Shown here: positions 11,264 through 20,474 of the stretch, piece by piece
How the letters are laid out: each line of letters opens with the position of its first letter
Numbering within the stretch: the stretch's first letter is position 1
Assembly: GCA_949825045.1 (NCBI GenBank)
Contig: OX463821.1
Span: 35,236,486-35,300,485, forward strand
Origin: Argyresthia goedartella
Lineage: Eukaryota; Arthropoda; Insecta; Lepidoptera; Argyresthiidae
Length of the DNA: 64,000 nt
Direction of reading: 5' to 3'
The notes under the pieces: generated by a model
Told to the model about the DNA's origin: nothing
Database searches by the model: none
The model's input: the letters and a program-made list of their open reading frames with translations, nothing else
Program-made: the position numbers and the translations under genes

Positions 11264-13004
11264 TATTGGTCAACCCCTCCTCCACCTCCAAGACGAGTTC
11301 CTCCTCCAGCCGCATGGACAGCTCCTCGCCCACAGAGGGCACCACTGCTGGTTCTGGCTCATCGCCTTCACCAAGCAGCATGGCCTCCCAGTGCGCGTGC
11401 TCGTCCTGCGGTTGAGCAGCAGAACTTTCCCCGACTGCATCGGGGCCTGTTTGCTGCCGCTCTGGAGTGGAACTCTGGGGCTTGGCTGTTCTTGAAGAAA
11501 CCCCAGTGATGACCAGCTTAGAGCTGGTCTGCGCTACCACCGGTGGTTCCTTCACAAATTTCCCACCGGGTCCCTGAAATTTGAGGTAAACCGAACCACT
11601 ACCAAAAAGGAGCTGTCTGCCCCTTCCCAGCAGGGTCGGCACCACATCTTCAGGGACGTCTGTGATGAGAAACAGGTTGTCCTGCTGCTCATCCACTTTC
11701 TGGAGGAGCCATCGGTCAACCTGTGCCCACTTGTTCATAAAGTGGAGGACTACGCCGACGTCGGGCGCAGACTTCCACTTGCCTCGTTCGTTGGGTATGA
11801 GCACCCCACATCGAACCCTGCGGACCATCTCCGATTGGCGTTTCACCACCAACTGTACGTTGGATGGTGTAGACACACCGGAGACACACTCCCGCAGCCA
11901 GTTCAGGGAGTACTCGTCCTCCACGAACAGTTTAAGGTGGCCGTCCTCGTAACGAGGCTTGCCACCGAATTTGGGGTTTTCCTTGCTCGGATCCGCCAAC
12001 GCTTCCCTCAAGATTTTGTCATCAATCTCGTTGAGGATGAGCGTTGAAAGATCCTGTGAAATATGACCAGTAGCGACGTCAGTTACGGCGATGTACTGGT
12101 CAGATTTCACCTTCTGAGCATAGGTGACCCCAGCTCTGCGCGCTTCCGTGCACTGCTTTTTAGGCTCCACTCGAGGAGAAATACTATCCTCCAGTCGAGC
12201 CCTCTTAGCAGCCGCGCGCTTGTTTTTGCCGGATCTCTTGGCAGATTTCAACTTCTTGTTAGAAGTTGGACCACCAGAGAACGCTACGGTAGGTTTAGCC
12301 CCGTTTGAGTCTAGGGTTGCCCCTTTGACACCACGGGAGCCGGTCACCTTACCCGCAGCTCCAGCTGTATTAACAGCGGGACCGCCATCGGTCGTCACCG
12401 TGGCAGATGGAACCCCATCTACGCCGGCAGCGGCCGATGTGGCAGCCAAACGCTGTTTTTTCTTCCACCGACGATTCGCCTTACGCCCTGGTCCGGTTTG
12501 CACCGTATCTGGTCGTTTAGTCGATGGGCCCTTCCCTTGCAAAGATTGCTTGGGTGGTTTACCCTTTCGACCAACCGTCGTCCAGGCGCTGGCGAAATGC
12601 TCGGCGATGTTTGTCGAATGGCTCCGCGCACCGGGTTGCCCCGTGGCCCTGCCTCTCGACTCACTTTCGGGCTTTTTGCAGCTAACCTCCACAGTGGAAT
12701 CACTACCGGTTTGCACCGGTAGGTCACTGATGGTGGCAGTGCGCCCAGTTGAGGCTTGAGGATCTGCCGAGGCAGATTCTCGCACCTGTTTGGAGACGCT
12801 TGCGGTTTTCACCGCTGGAAGCGTTCCAGATGGGTTTTTTGACCTGACACGATCCATGGCCAAATGTATAGAGATTCGTCTACTCGATTTCCCACCCTCC
12901 ACGGAGCCCGCACAATTGGGAGCGCCTACTCGCTTGGAACAGCTTTCAGTCGCTAGGAGTACCGAGTAGATATAGGAGCATAGGGCTGGTACTTGGCGCG
13001 ACAT
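11238..13004 (-). CDS. LINE ORF1, RNA-binding gag-like protein (588 aa)
   Basis: I chose the ATG at 13004 (MSRQVPALC...). The open frame extends further only to a TTG at 13037. A second plausible start is the ATG at 12857 (MDRVRSK). The N-terminal two thirds are basic and low in complexity (Lys/Arg, Ser, Pro, Gly, Ala), typical of nucleic-acid-binding ORF1. Residues of about 300-500 form a folded-looking domain (TLILNEIDDKILREAL..., VVLHFMNKWAQVDRWLLQKV..., LLFGSGSVYLKFQGPGGKF) that resembles the DUF4780-like domain of insect LOA-type elements, from memory. I see no CCHC zinc knuckles. The C-terminus is acidic (EEELVLEVEEG). Confidence 0.85.
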   Translation of the reverse strand: MSRQVPALCSYIYSVLLATESCSKRVGAPNCAGSVEGGKSSRRISIHLAMDRVRSKNPSGTLPAVKTASVSKQVRESASADPQASTGRTATISDLPVQTGSDSTVEVSCKKPESESRGRATGQPGARSHSTNIAEHFASAWTTVGRKGKPPKQSLQGKGPSTKRPDTVQTGPGRKANRRWKKKQRLAATSAAAGVDGVPSATVTTDGGPAVNTAGAAGKVTGSRGVKGATLDSNGAKPTVAFSGGPTSNKKLKSAKRSGKNKRAAAKRARLEDSISPRVEPKKQCTEARRAGVTYAQKVKSDQYIAVTDVATGHISQDLSTLILNEIDDKILREALADPSKENPKFGGKPRYEDGHLKLFVEDEYSLNWLRECVSGVSTPSNVQLVVKRQSEMVRRVRCGVLIPNERGKWKSAPDVGVVLHFMNKWAQVDRWLLQKVDEQQDNLFLITDVPEDVVPTLLGRGRQLLFGSGSVYLKFQGPGGKFVKEPPVVAQTSSKLVITGVSSRTAKPQSSTPERQQTGPDAVGESSAAQPQDEHAHWEAMLLGEGDEPEPAVVPSVGEELSMRLEEELVLEVEEGLTNNGVPLPRL

Positions 13005-13544
13005 CGGGAGCTCGCTTCTGTGGACGATGGGAACCAAGGTGTCAGCGACATGGTCCCACCGCCGTAGTCACCGAAGCTTACCCCGTCAGCATGACCCATC
13101 CCTCCGCTATGACTGAAGCCTTAGCGGACCCTACACCCCTAGCCGTGGCCCTCTGACGGGACACTTGGCCGTTACCCCAACCCGCGGCTACGGGCGAGGC
13201 TACCGTTTTGCCTGAAATCCAGGCCAAAGAGGGCGTGTTGCCTTACGAAGCTAAATCCACAGCAACGCTCGGCTCAACCCCCCAGGACCCCTTCATCCTG
13301 GCCTACGGTGGTCAACTGCGCAGACCACAAGACGCAGGTGAGTGTAGATAGTCTGCCGGGTACACCCACTTTAACCGACAGAACCGGAGCTACTTTTAGC
13401 CATCGGCTAGTAAGAGGTCCGGGGACCAGTCACTAGCCGCTGTTACCAGGGTGCACCAGGAGGAAGCAGAAGTTATGCAGGCGGACGTATCCTTCTGCAT
13501 CACTTCAGCACCCCCACACTAGGAGGTAGTCGCTCAGAACACCC

Positions 13545-13558
13545 TGTGTGAGGTAATA
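13545..13558. repeat. Target-site duplication, right copy (14 bp)
   Basis: Identical to 7556-7569. It marks the 5' border of the - strand LINE. Confidence 0.93.
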
Positions 13559-13627
13559 AAAATAATAATAAAACAACGTTACTATGTCAATATAGTGTAC
13601 AAGTCAGATTAATATAAAGTATGCGTT

Positions 13628-14551
13628 ATATTTTTTTTTTTTTTTTAACAGATGAATTGATGAACTGCCTTGTGCACCTTTATGAAGGTAGCTAGGTAGT
13701 TATGATCAGTAGGTCCTCCGTTTTGTCATAATTATGTGATTGCAATGTTTTATAGACAATCTTTTTAAGTTTATAGTTGGTGAGGGAATAAATATTAGCT
13801 ATTCTATTAATTCTATTATATATGAAAGGACCGAGGAAGCAGAAGAATTTATGGGCAAAGGATGTTCGGAATAATGTATAATCCAAACAGACTCTATCCT
13901 TCCGCCGTCTGGTCAGCAGATAGGGGCTGTATGTTAAATAAGAATGCTGTTTTAAGACAGTGTGATACATAAATAGTTACCTGACCGTAAGTACGTCACA
14001 AGAATTATAAAGGAGATCAGTGGGGAAAACAAGGGGACGGAAAGTGGAAACCTTGAGAACAGCTCTTTGAGCACGTTCTAATTGAAGGATAGATGTCTTG
14101 GATGCGCCTCCCCACGAGGTAATGCAGTAGGATAGCACAGATTGACAGAGTGCCATATAAACTCGTTTTATCAACCCGGCATCAGCGACATGGCGAAGTA
14201 TTTTGAAAATATATATAAGTTTGCGGATTCTGCCAGTTACCAAGTGAATATGAGGACCAAACGTGAGATTTTGGTCGAGAAGAACACCGAGATATTTAAT
14301 AGTTGAGGTTTTAACTAGGGCTGGGCAAGAGCAGGTTCCACTACTAGGGTCTATGCAGTTGTGAGCAGTTATCGAACCGTCGTATGTGCTCTGACTGTTT
14401 CTAATGGAGAAGGTAACATATTTAGTCTTATCCGAGTTAAGCGTCAAAATGTTGTCCTGAAGCCATTGGGTGGCTTGATTAAATCCCCGCTGGGCAACCT
14501 CATAGGTCTCTTCCCAAGTTTTTGCCGAGAATAAAAGGGCAGTGTCGTCAC
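13628..14551 (-). pseudogene. 5'-truncated LINE, RT C-terminal fragment with poly(A)
   Basis: On the - strand the reading starts at DDTALLFSAKTWEETYEVAQ, just inside the FADD box. It runs through LTLNSDKTKYVTFSIRN and YCITSWGGASKTSILQLERAQ, shifts frame near 13975, and ends with a C-terminal block (MYHTVLKQHSYLTYSPYLL...). A T17 run at 13630-13646 is the poly(A) tail seen from the + strand. It belongs to the same broad family as the LINE at 3850-5880. Confidence 0.85.
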
Positions 14552-15077
14552 ATTAGATATTAGGTATGTATTAAGATCTCAGATTATAATAGAGTCTTAG
14601 TAAAATCCTAAGGTTAGAACAAGGTAATCAATCATGCCTGGTGTAATAACTGTGTCCAAGTTCCAACCAGGTAGAAGATTGGGCCACCTCAGATCTAAAG
14701 CATTTTGGCAGCATTCATTGTGAGTTTTATACAGTTTTACAATTTACGGTGGTGGTCATATCATTACAGAAAATGAAGGCATATTAAAATAACTAAGCTA
14801 TTCCTGTCTACATTTTTTTGGAACTTGTAGCAATATTAACAAAATATTAGTGTAGGTATTGTTAAATGTTAAAACGAAATCTTATGAACAAAACTTGTTA
14901 TCCTAATATTTTATTCGATTGATCCTTATTGCAAGCAATATAAACTTCATAAAGGTATGGCCATATAATTAAATACACTCCATTTGCTTAGAACAAAAAA
15001 AAAAATTTTGTGTTATTATTGAAATTATCTTTATTTCACAAAATTCCTGACGTATTTGTAAAACATTCTGGTACGCG

Positions 15078-15198
15078 TATTTCCTTATCCGTATTGAATT
15101 GGCCCTCTCGTCGTGACTAAATCAATACGGTTATGGAAATTATGTCATACCCCGTGAGCGTATTGAATTTGTGTCCTCGTGGGGACGAATTCAATACT
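15078..15198. repeat. Two adjacent palindromic repeats in an ALT intron
   Basis: First hairpin: ATTTCCTTATCCGTATTGA (15078-15096) pairs with 15122-15140 at 17 of 19 positions. A second, related hairpin at 15158-15198 has GTATTGAATT facing AATTCAATAC. Both loops share a CCTC(T)CGT core, so they look like two copies of one fold-back unit. The rest of 14552-15392 is AT-rich intron with nothing else I can name. Confidence 0.6.
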
Positions 15199-15392
15199 CT
15201 TACGGAGCAAGTTACATGCATTTTTGCTCGTCCTTAGACGTATCGATATTGTCCCCTTCTAACTTATTTTCCTTTTTGAAGGAAAATGAACGTTATTAGA
15301 ATCCCGAGTGCAGCGAGGTATTTCATACCCTTTCTTTCCTACCACACCGTAACTGTTTCTCCCCGCCTAATAGCAGTTTCCCCCACTTCCAG

Positions 15393-15599
15393 GTGCTAAC
15401 TGAGATGGGCCCCACGTACTCGGGCGTGGAGCTTGCCTCCTTCATGTCGGTGAGCAAGGGCTACGTGGGCGAGTGCGGGCTGCGCGGCGGCTGGGTGGAG
15501 CTGGTGGGGATGGACGCGCAGGTGCAGGCCAACCTGTACAAGTGCATCTCGGCCATGCTGTGTCCCACCACGCTGGGGCAGACCGCCATCGACTGTGTG
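15393..15599 (+). CDS. ALT: Alanine aminotransferase, exon with PLP lysine (69 codons)
   Basis: The acceptor is CCACTTCCAG and the donor GTG/GTGAGT; the exon is 69 codons in phase 0. It contains SVSKGYVGECGLRGGWVE. The Lys of SKGY (codon 15456-15458) is the residue that forms the Schiff base with PLP, and GECGxRGG is a hallmark of the alanine aminotransferase branch. The exon ends CPTTLGQTAIDCV. GC content is high. Continuing past 15599 gives a longer open frame only because the intron happens to be open. Confidence 0.96.
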
Positions 15600-17012
15600 G
15601 TGAGTGAGCGCGCGTCCTGTTCGCGACAACTATGTTTGGCCCTGAGTGAGCGGTCGCCTCTCTCTCCTCTCTCTATGCCAGAAAGAGGTCACGGATTGCT
15701 CAGGGTGAAGAAACTTGGCGCGAACTGTACCACAGATGAATAATATAGTGCAGCACATAATGTGAAGTGATGTGCTCATTAGACTAAGTTGTCATTGCGC
15801 AGCAGCCAGTGCGCTGCCGAGTCGTTCATTTCCATATCAATAGGAAAGATGAATTAATTTTATTTTTGCTTTAATTTTCATAACATGCCGGATAGACTAC
15901 CCACGAGTAATGAGGGGATTCATCGGGGAAATAAGCTCATTTAAGGAATTCACGTCACTTCTTCTGGTGTTTTTTAAAACACGTTCCGTTTCACGTTACA
16001 TTATTTTTTTGGGGAGACGTGTTTTTAGGTCTCAAAATATTATAATGTGTTAAATATCTTCACTGAAGATTCTATATTCGCTATTTAGCGACTTGTCAAC
16101 AGTTATATGGAAATGAAATAGCCATCCGCTCACTGTCAGTCATAATGAGAACCAAGCTTTAGCGCACAGTGAGCCAGTTACTGTTCGCTTACTGACTCTG
16201 AGCGGCTAAATGTCACATGCTCAAGGTTAAGTGAGCGGCGAACTAAGCGAAGCTACCGCGTCGGCGTGGAGAGCTTTACTTCGCAGCCGACGGGAGCTCA
16301 GTGCGCGCGACATTTTGGATAATTATCGCGTGGAAACCTTGATACCGCTGTGAGCTAGTCACCTGTCACGCAAAGGGTAGTTTTGTATTCCTAACTTAAC
16401 GTGGGCGCATCTGCATCTTGGATGTTTATATGAGTGTGACGTCGCTGTTTCTGGTTCCTACAACATAGGAAATCCTAGGATGGGACCAGAAGCAATGTAT
16501 GTGCTTGTATATAAATGTTTATAGGTCGCGAGGAATGCAATTTCCCTAGTCGTCTCTCGCTCGCTCTTGCCGTCGACGCGTCAGAGCCAGTCCACACGAT
16601 GTGTAGCCGGAGCCGGCAAGGTGTCGGATGCGAACAAATGTCGGATCGGACAGTTTCATGGGGACGACGAATGTGACAGCTCTTATGAAATTCATATGCC
16701 AATATGCAAACCGGATCTGAAAACACTTGTCGGTCCGACATAGTGTGAGCTGGCTCTCACTAGAACACCTAGTTAAGTTGTGGTACAGGAGAACAGGAGA
16801 ACATTCCCTCCACCTCCACCTCCACAGGGTCTTTCCTGCCTTTCGGCTTACAGACCGAATCTTGGGCACTGTCATGCGCTACTTGCAGTTTCTTGATGCC
16901 CTACAAATTCTGAAACTACGTCCCAGCCTTTCTCCCTTTCTGGGCAGGCCATACAAGGCCATACAAGAACGGGAGAATAGGAGAAGGCATCACTCTATCC
17001 TTGTTGCTCCAG
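15600..17012 (+). other. ALT intron sequence
   Basis: No coding or named repeat signal. A CCACCTCCACCTCCAC-type pyrimidine stretch lies near 16808, and a normal pyrimidine-rich acceptor precedes 17013. Confidence 0.6.
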
Positions 17013-17156
17013 GCCAAGCCGCCCGCGCCCGGCTCGCCGTCGCACGCGCTGTGGCTGCAGGAGCGCGGCGCCGTGCTGGAGTCGCTGAAGCAGCGCGCGG
17101 CGCTCATCGTCGACACCTTCAACCAGATGCAGGGCTTCACGTGCAACGTGGTGCAG
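17013..17156 (+). CDS. ALT: Alanine aminotransferase, exon (48 codons)
   Basis: The acceptor is TTGTTGCTCCAG and the donor CAG/GTGAGT; the exon is 48 codons in phase 0. It reads AKPPAPGSPSHALWLQERGA, then ESLKQRAALIVDTFNQMQGF and TCNVVQ. This matches the helical segment between the catalytic lysine and the small domain in animal ALTs, and the next exon begins GAMYAFP as expected. The last 16 coding bases and 28 intron bases are duplicated at 19205-19248. Confidence 0.95.
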
Positions 17157-17184
17157 GTGAGTGAGTGCGCAGCCGAGTGAGTGT
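17141..17184 (+). repeat. 44-bp direct repeat, copy 1 (exon end plus splice donor)
   Basis: It starts GTGCAACGTGGTGCAG (exon) and continues into GTGAGTGAGTGCGC (intron). It is identical over 44 bases to 19205-19248. Confidence 0.95.
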
Positions 17185-18163
17185 GCAATAGAGATGAGTC
17201 GTACTAGGTAAATTTGGTACTTAGTCCAACTGTTCCTAGTCCTGAAAAATACTTGATCCAAATACCTGTTCTTCGAGTATCAATCACCTAGTCCTAGTAT
17301 CAGGGGGCGCCCTAGTCTTGTGGTATCGTCGTAAAGTAATAAGTAAAGTCACGTCTTACATCTTAGGACGATACCAGTGATAACCACTAAACAAACATAC
17401 CATAGCTTCACGCCTTTCCCATACGGGGTGGCACAAGGACAATCGACAGGTTAAACTAAACGATCGTGTTAATAAAATCATTAACTATAGTGATTTAAAT
17501 TAAGACAATGAAACGAATGCAGTCGGTTAACAATAACTAAATAAGTCTCTCGTTCCAGCATCTACTGTTCTTCATTGTTAGTTTTTTCGGCCTATGTCCT
17601 TAGGAGACTATACCGACTTAAGTGAACCAAACTATAAAAATATAGCTCCAAACAAAGTAGCTCTACCTAGTATCATGAAGAAGAACTAAGATCAATTTAA
17701 ATTTTTATAATTAATTATTCTAAAGATTAAACAAATTATAAAAAAAGTTAATAATATAATTATTTACACGCTACTCGCCAAAGGAGGGCGTTGATAGTCG
17801 AAAACGCGTCTCAAATCAATGAAACTCTATGGAAAGCGCTATCCAGCAGGTTCACGCAAATAGTAACAATACGTTGGTGATTGGTAAAGTGATATAATGT
17901 ATTATAATCGTAACCTTACTTCCATAGCATCATCGACATACTTAGAATTATATTTTTTTGGTACTAATATTTTAATATTATTACCTATATTTTTTGTTCT
18001 TTTTATGTTGTAACCATCTAATATTTACACAGTATAATGGTGGAAGTCACGTAAAATATAGGCATAAGTATCTTCATCTTTTTCATTTGGTGACGCAACT
18101 TAAATATCGTTTATTTACTATAAAAATAAATCTTCAGAAGCAGTTACCCCTAGGAAGGTATAT

Positions 18164-18248
18164 AAAGTTCAGCAACTGCTATTTTTACACCAGCAGCACT
18201 ATTGATAAATTAATAGTTCTGGTGTAAAAACATCAGTTGCTGAACTTT
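18164..18248. repeat. 85-nt hairpin (miRNA-precursor-like or MITE)
   Basis: AAAGTTCAGCAACTG at 18164 pairs with CAGTTGCTGAACTTT at 18234-18248. The stem continues with TTTTTACACCAG against CTGGTGTAAAAA, with two small bulges and an 8-nt loop. The size and near-perfect stem resemble a miRNA precursor, but a short fold-back transposon is equally possible. Confidence 0.7.
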
Positions 18249-18604
18249 TCGACAGCCTAGCCTTGTTGGTATTTCGTTTATTAAACGACAACAAGTGGAA
18301 AAGATTCTTTCACATGGCACGCTTGTGGCTCTCAAATTGGACACCGAACTCTTGAATTATAAAGAGTTCTTGAATCAGTCAAGTTGCACAATTTGCGCGC
18401 CAAAAGTATAGAAAAATTCTGTTTTCATTTATTCGCTTATAGAAAGAGACAGTAGATACTGACTTTTATTTGAGCAAGAAAGAGAAACACGTAAAAAGTA
18501 GAAAGTATTATTACCCGACTAATTAAACAATCACCTGATTCACAACAACATAAACTCGGCGAGATGTCAATATAATTCGTCTACTTGCTCTAGTTACGCT
18601 GCTA

Positions 18605-18910
18605 GATTCAACCACCTTCGTGATTCTGAAGTTCGATTTGGCAAATAGACAATGTCCTTGTCACTCATTATGAAACGAAAAAGAGATAGTAATGTACACG
18701 CAATCACACTCGCTTATGGTAAAACGTACGAAGCACAAAATACATAGGTAGGTATACAATCACACGTTCATTACTGGATTCACGACCTCCTTGTTTTCGA
18801 AGTTCGATTTCGCGAAAAGAAGATCGTCACTCATTCATTATGAAGCGAAAAAGAGATAGTAATATACACCAACCCACACCCGCCTACAATGAAACGTACG
18901 AAACGCAGAA
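18605..18910 (+). repeat. Diverged tandem duplication inside the 2-kb insertion
   Basis: Two segments of about 130 bp (18605-18735 and 18775-18910) share GAAGTTCGATTT, CACTCATTATGAA(A/G)CGAA and AAAGAGATAGTAAT in the same order, with roughly three quarters identity by eye. Confidence 0.65.
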
Positions 18911-19204
18911 TCATCACGGCTGCTGACGAGCAACGCCGAACATTTCCGAATCATCTCGAAATCCCGCGAATACCTTGGATTGGAACGTTAAGAACAAGTC
19001 CGCGTACGCGTATTAGCACGCGTTACGCGTATCGATACCCGAGACTTGGTATTACTGATACTAGATACTCCATAAACTCGGCTTCGATACTCGAAATTTG
19101 ATACTCGTTGGATCTAGTCCGTACGTTTGCGGATCAGGTACGGGCTAGTATTTAAAAATACCTATTATTTGTACCTGTTCTAGTATATACGCCTCAACTC
19201 TAGT

Positions 19205-19248
19205 GTGCAACGTGGTGCAGGTGAGTGAGTGCGCAGCCGAGTGAGTGT
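19205..19248 (+). repeat. 44-bp direct repeat, copy 2 (duplicate splice donor)
   Basis: Exact copy of 17141-17184. It places a second CAG/GTGAGT donor at 19220/19221 inside the intron, with 16 exon bases in front but no acceptor directly upstream. Confidence 0.95.
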
Positions 19249-19440
19249 TAACAGATCAGACAACTGTCAATAATCGTGAGACCTGTCAAGAACCCTCCCA
19301 GAGTGTTATTTTAAATAAGGCATCGTGATTTTGAACCTTATGCAATGGTAGTAAAATTCAAAACCTATAACAGGTTTTCATCCGTAGGAACAAGCTTGTA
19401 GTGTTAGTAAAGGTCTAACATCTAGGTTATTTTCGCCGTA

Positions 19441-20340
19441 ACAATGTAACGTGTTCCGAAGCACTGGTAGACTTAATGTAACGTGTTCCGAAGCACTGGT
19501 AGACTTAATGGAGTTTCCTTTTCCTGTGCGAGATTCAGCGAAGCACTGGTAGACTCAATGGAGTTTCCTTTTCCTGTGCGAGATTCAGCGAAGCACTGGT
19601 ACACTTAATGGAGTTTCCTTTTCCTGTGCGAGATTCAGCGAAGCACTGGTACACTTAATGGAGTTTCCTTTTCCTGTGCGAGATTCAGCGAAGCACTGGT
19701 ACACTTAATGGAGTTTCCTTTTCCTGTGCGAGATTCAGCGAAGCACTGGTACACTTAATGGAGTTTCCTTTTCCTGTGCGAGATTCAGCGAAGCACTGGT
19801 ACACTTAATGGAGTTTCCTTTTCCTGTGCGAGATTCAGCGAAGCACTGGTAGACTTAATGGAGTTTCCTTTTCCTGTGCGAGATTCAGCGAAGCACTGGT
19901 AGACTTAATGGAGTTTCCTTTTCCTGTGCGAGATTCAGCGAAGCACTGGTAGACTTAATGGAGTTTCCTTTTCCTGTGCGAGATTCAGCGAAGCACTGGT
20001 ACACTTAATGGAGTTTCCTTTTCCTGTGCGAGATTCAGCGAAGCACTGGTAGACTTAATGGAGTTTCCTTTTCCTGTGCGAGATTCAGCGAAGCACTGGT
20101 AGACTTAATGGAGTTTCCTTTTCCTGTGCGAGATTCAGCGAAGCACTGGTAGACTTAATGGAGTTTCCTTTTCCTGTGCGAGATTCAGCAAAGCACTGGT
20201 ACACTTAATGGAGTTTCCTTTTCCTGTGCGAGATTCAGCGAAGCACTGGTAGACTTAATGGAGTTTCCTTTTCCTGAGCGAGATTCAGCGAAGCACTGGT
20301 AGACTTAATGGAGTTTCCTTTTCCTGTGCGAGATTCAGCG
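19441..20340 (+). repeat. 50-bp minisatellite, 17 units, in an ALT intron
   Basis: The unit is AGATTCAGCGAAGCACTGGT followed by A(G/C)ACTTAATGGAGTTTCCTT and TTCCTGTGCG. Seventeen copies of the GAGTTTCCTT block start at 19511 and recur every 50 bases to 20311. Two shorter 32-bp relatives precede them. Units differ almost only at one site (AGAC or ACAC), and the two types are clustered. Confidence 0.97.
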
Positions 20341-20474
20341 ATGAATCAACAATTGAAAGGGAAATTTCCTTTTTTCAAACTCAACCATAATCAGTCAGTT
20401 ACTCATTAGATGGTTTGACTTGTAAAAGTGCATTATGTTTGCCAATTTGTAATAAAATATTTGAGTTTGAGTTT

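Larger units (their letters stand above)
7570..13544 (-). mobile_element. Full-length two-ORF non-LTR retrotransposon, LOA/R1-group type (5,975 bp)
   Basis: A perfect 14-bp target duplication flanks a - strand LINE that has a 540-bp 5' leader (13005-13544), ORF1, ORF2 overlapping it by 26 nt, and an 85-bp 3' UTR. The 3' end is a short tandem (ATTGACA-type) tail at 7570-7588, not poly(A). APE endonuclease, RT, RNase H and a C-terminal CCHC knuckle occur in the order known for LOA and related I/R1-group elements. Both ORFs are uninterrupted. With the precise ends this suggests a young, possibly still competent insertion in an ALT intron, antisense to the gene. Clade assignment is from memory of domain layout. 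Confidence 0.93.
17185..19204. mobile_element. 2.0-kb insertion of unknown class, with imperfect terminal inverted repeats
   Basis: This stretch lies between two perfect copies of a 44-bp exon/intron junction. Its ends look like weak inverted repeats: TAGAGATGAGTCGTACTAG near 17191, against TAGAGTTGAGGCGTATATAC on the opposite strand near 19200. Both ends are full of TAGTCCTAGTATC-like words. No transposase is visible, so it is non-autonomous if it is a transposon. A 44-bp flanking repeat is too long for ordinary target duplication, so duplication and insertion may be two separate events. Confidence 0.55.

Noticed and set aside
13005..13037. Longer ORF1 start at 13037
   Set aside because: The codon is TTG. 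The first ATG in frame is at 13004.
15600..15743. Extension of the ALT exon past 15599
   Set aside because: A consensus donor (GTGAGT) and a phase match with the exon at 17013 support the end at 15599. The extension is intron that happens to be open.
17185..17200. Reading the 44-bp flanking repeat as a simple target-site duplication
   Set aside because: It is far longer than any duplication made by the known transposases or LINEs of insects, so I list it as an open question instead.
19441..20340. CRISPR-like direct repeats
   Set aside because: Units are contiguous with no unique spacers, and the DNA is eukaryotic.
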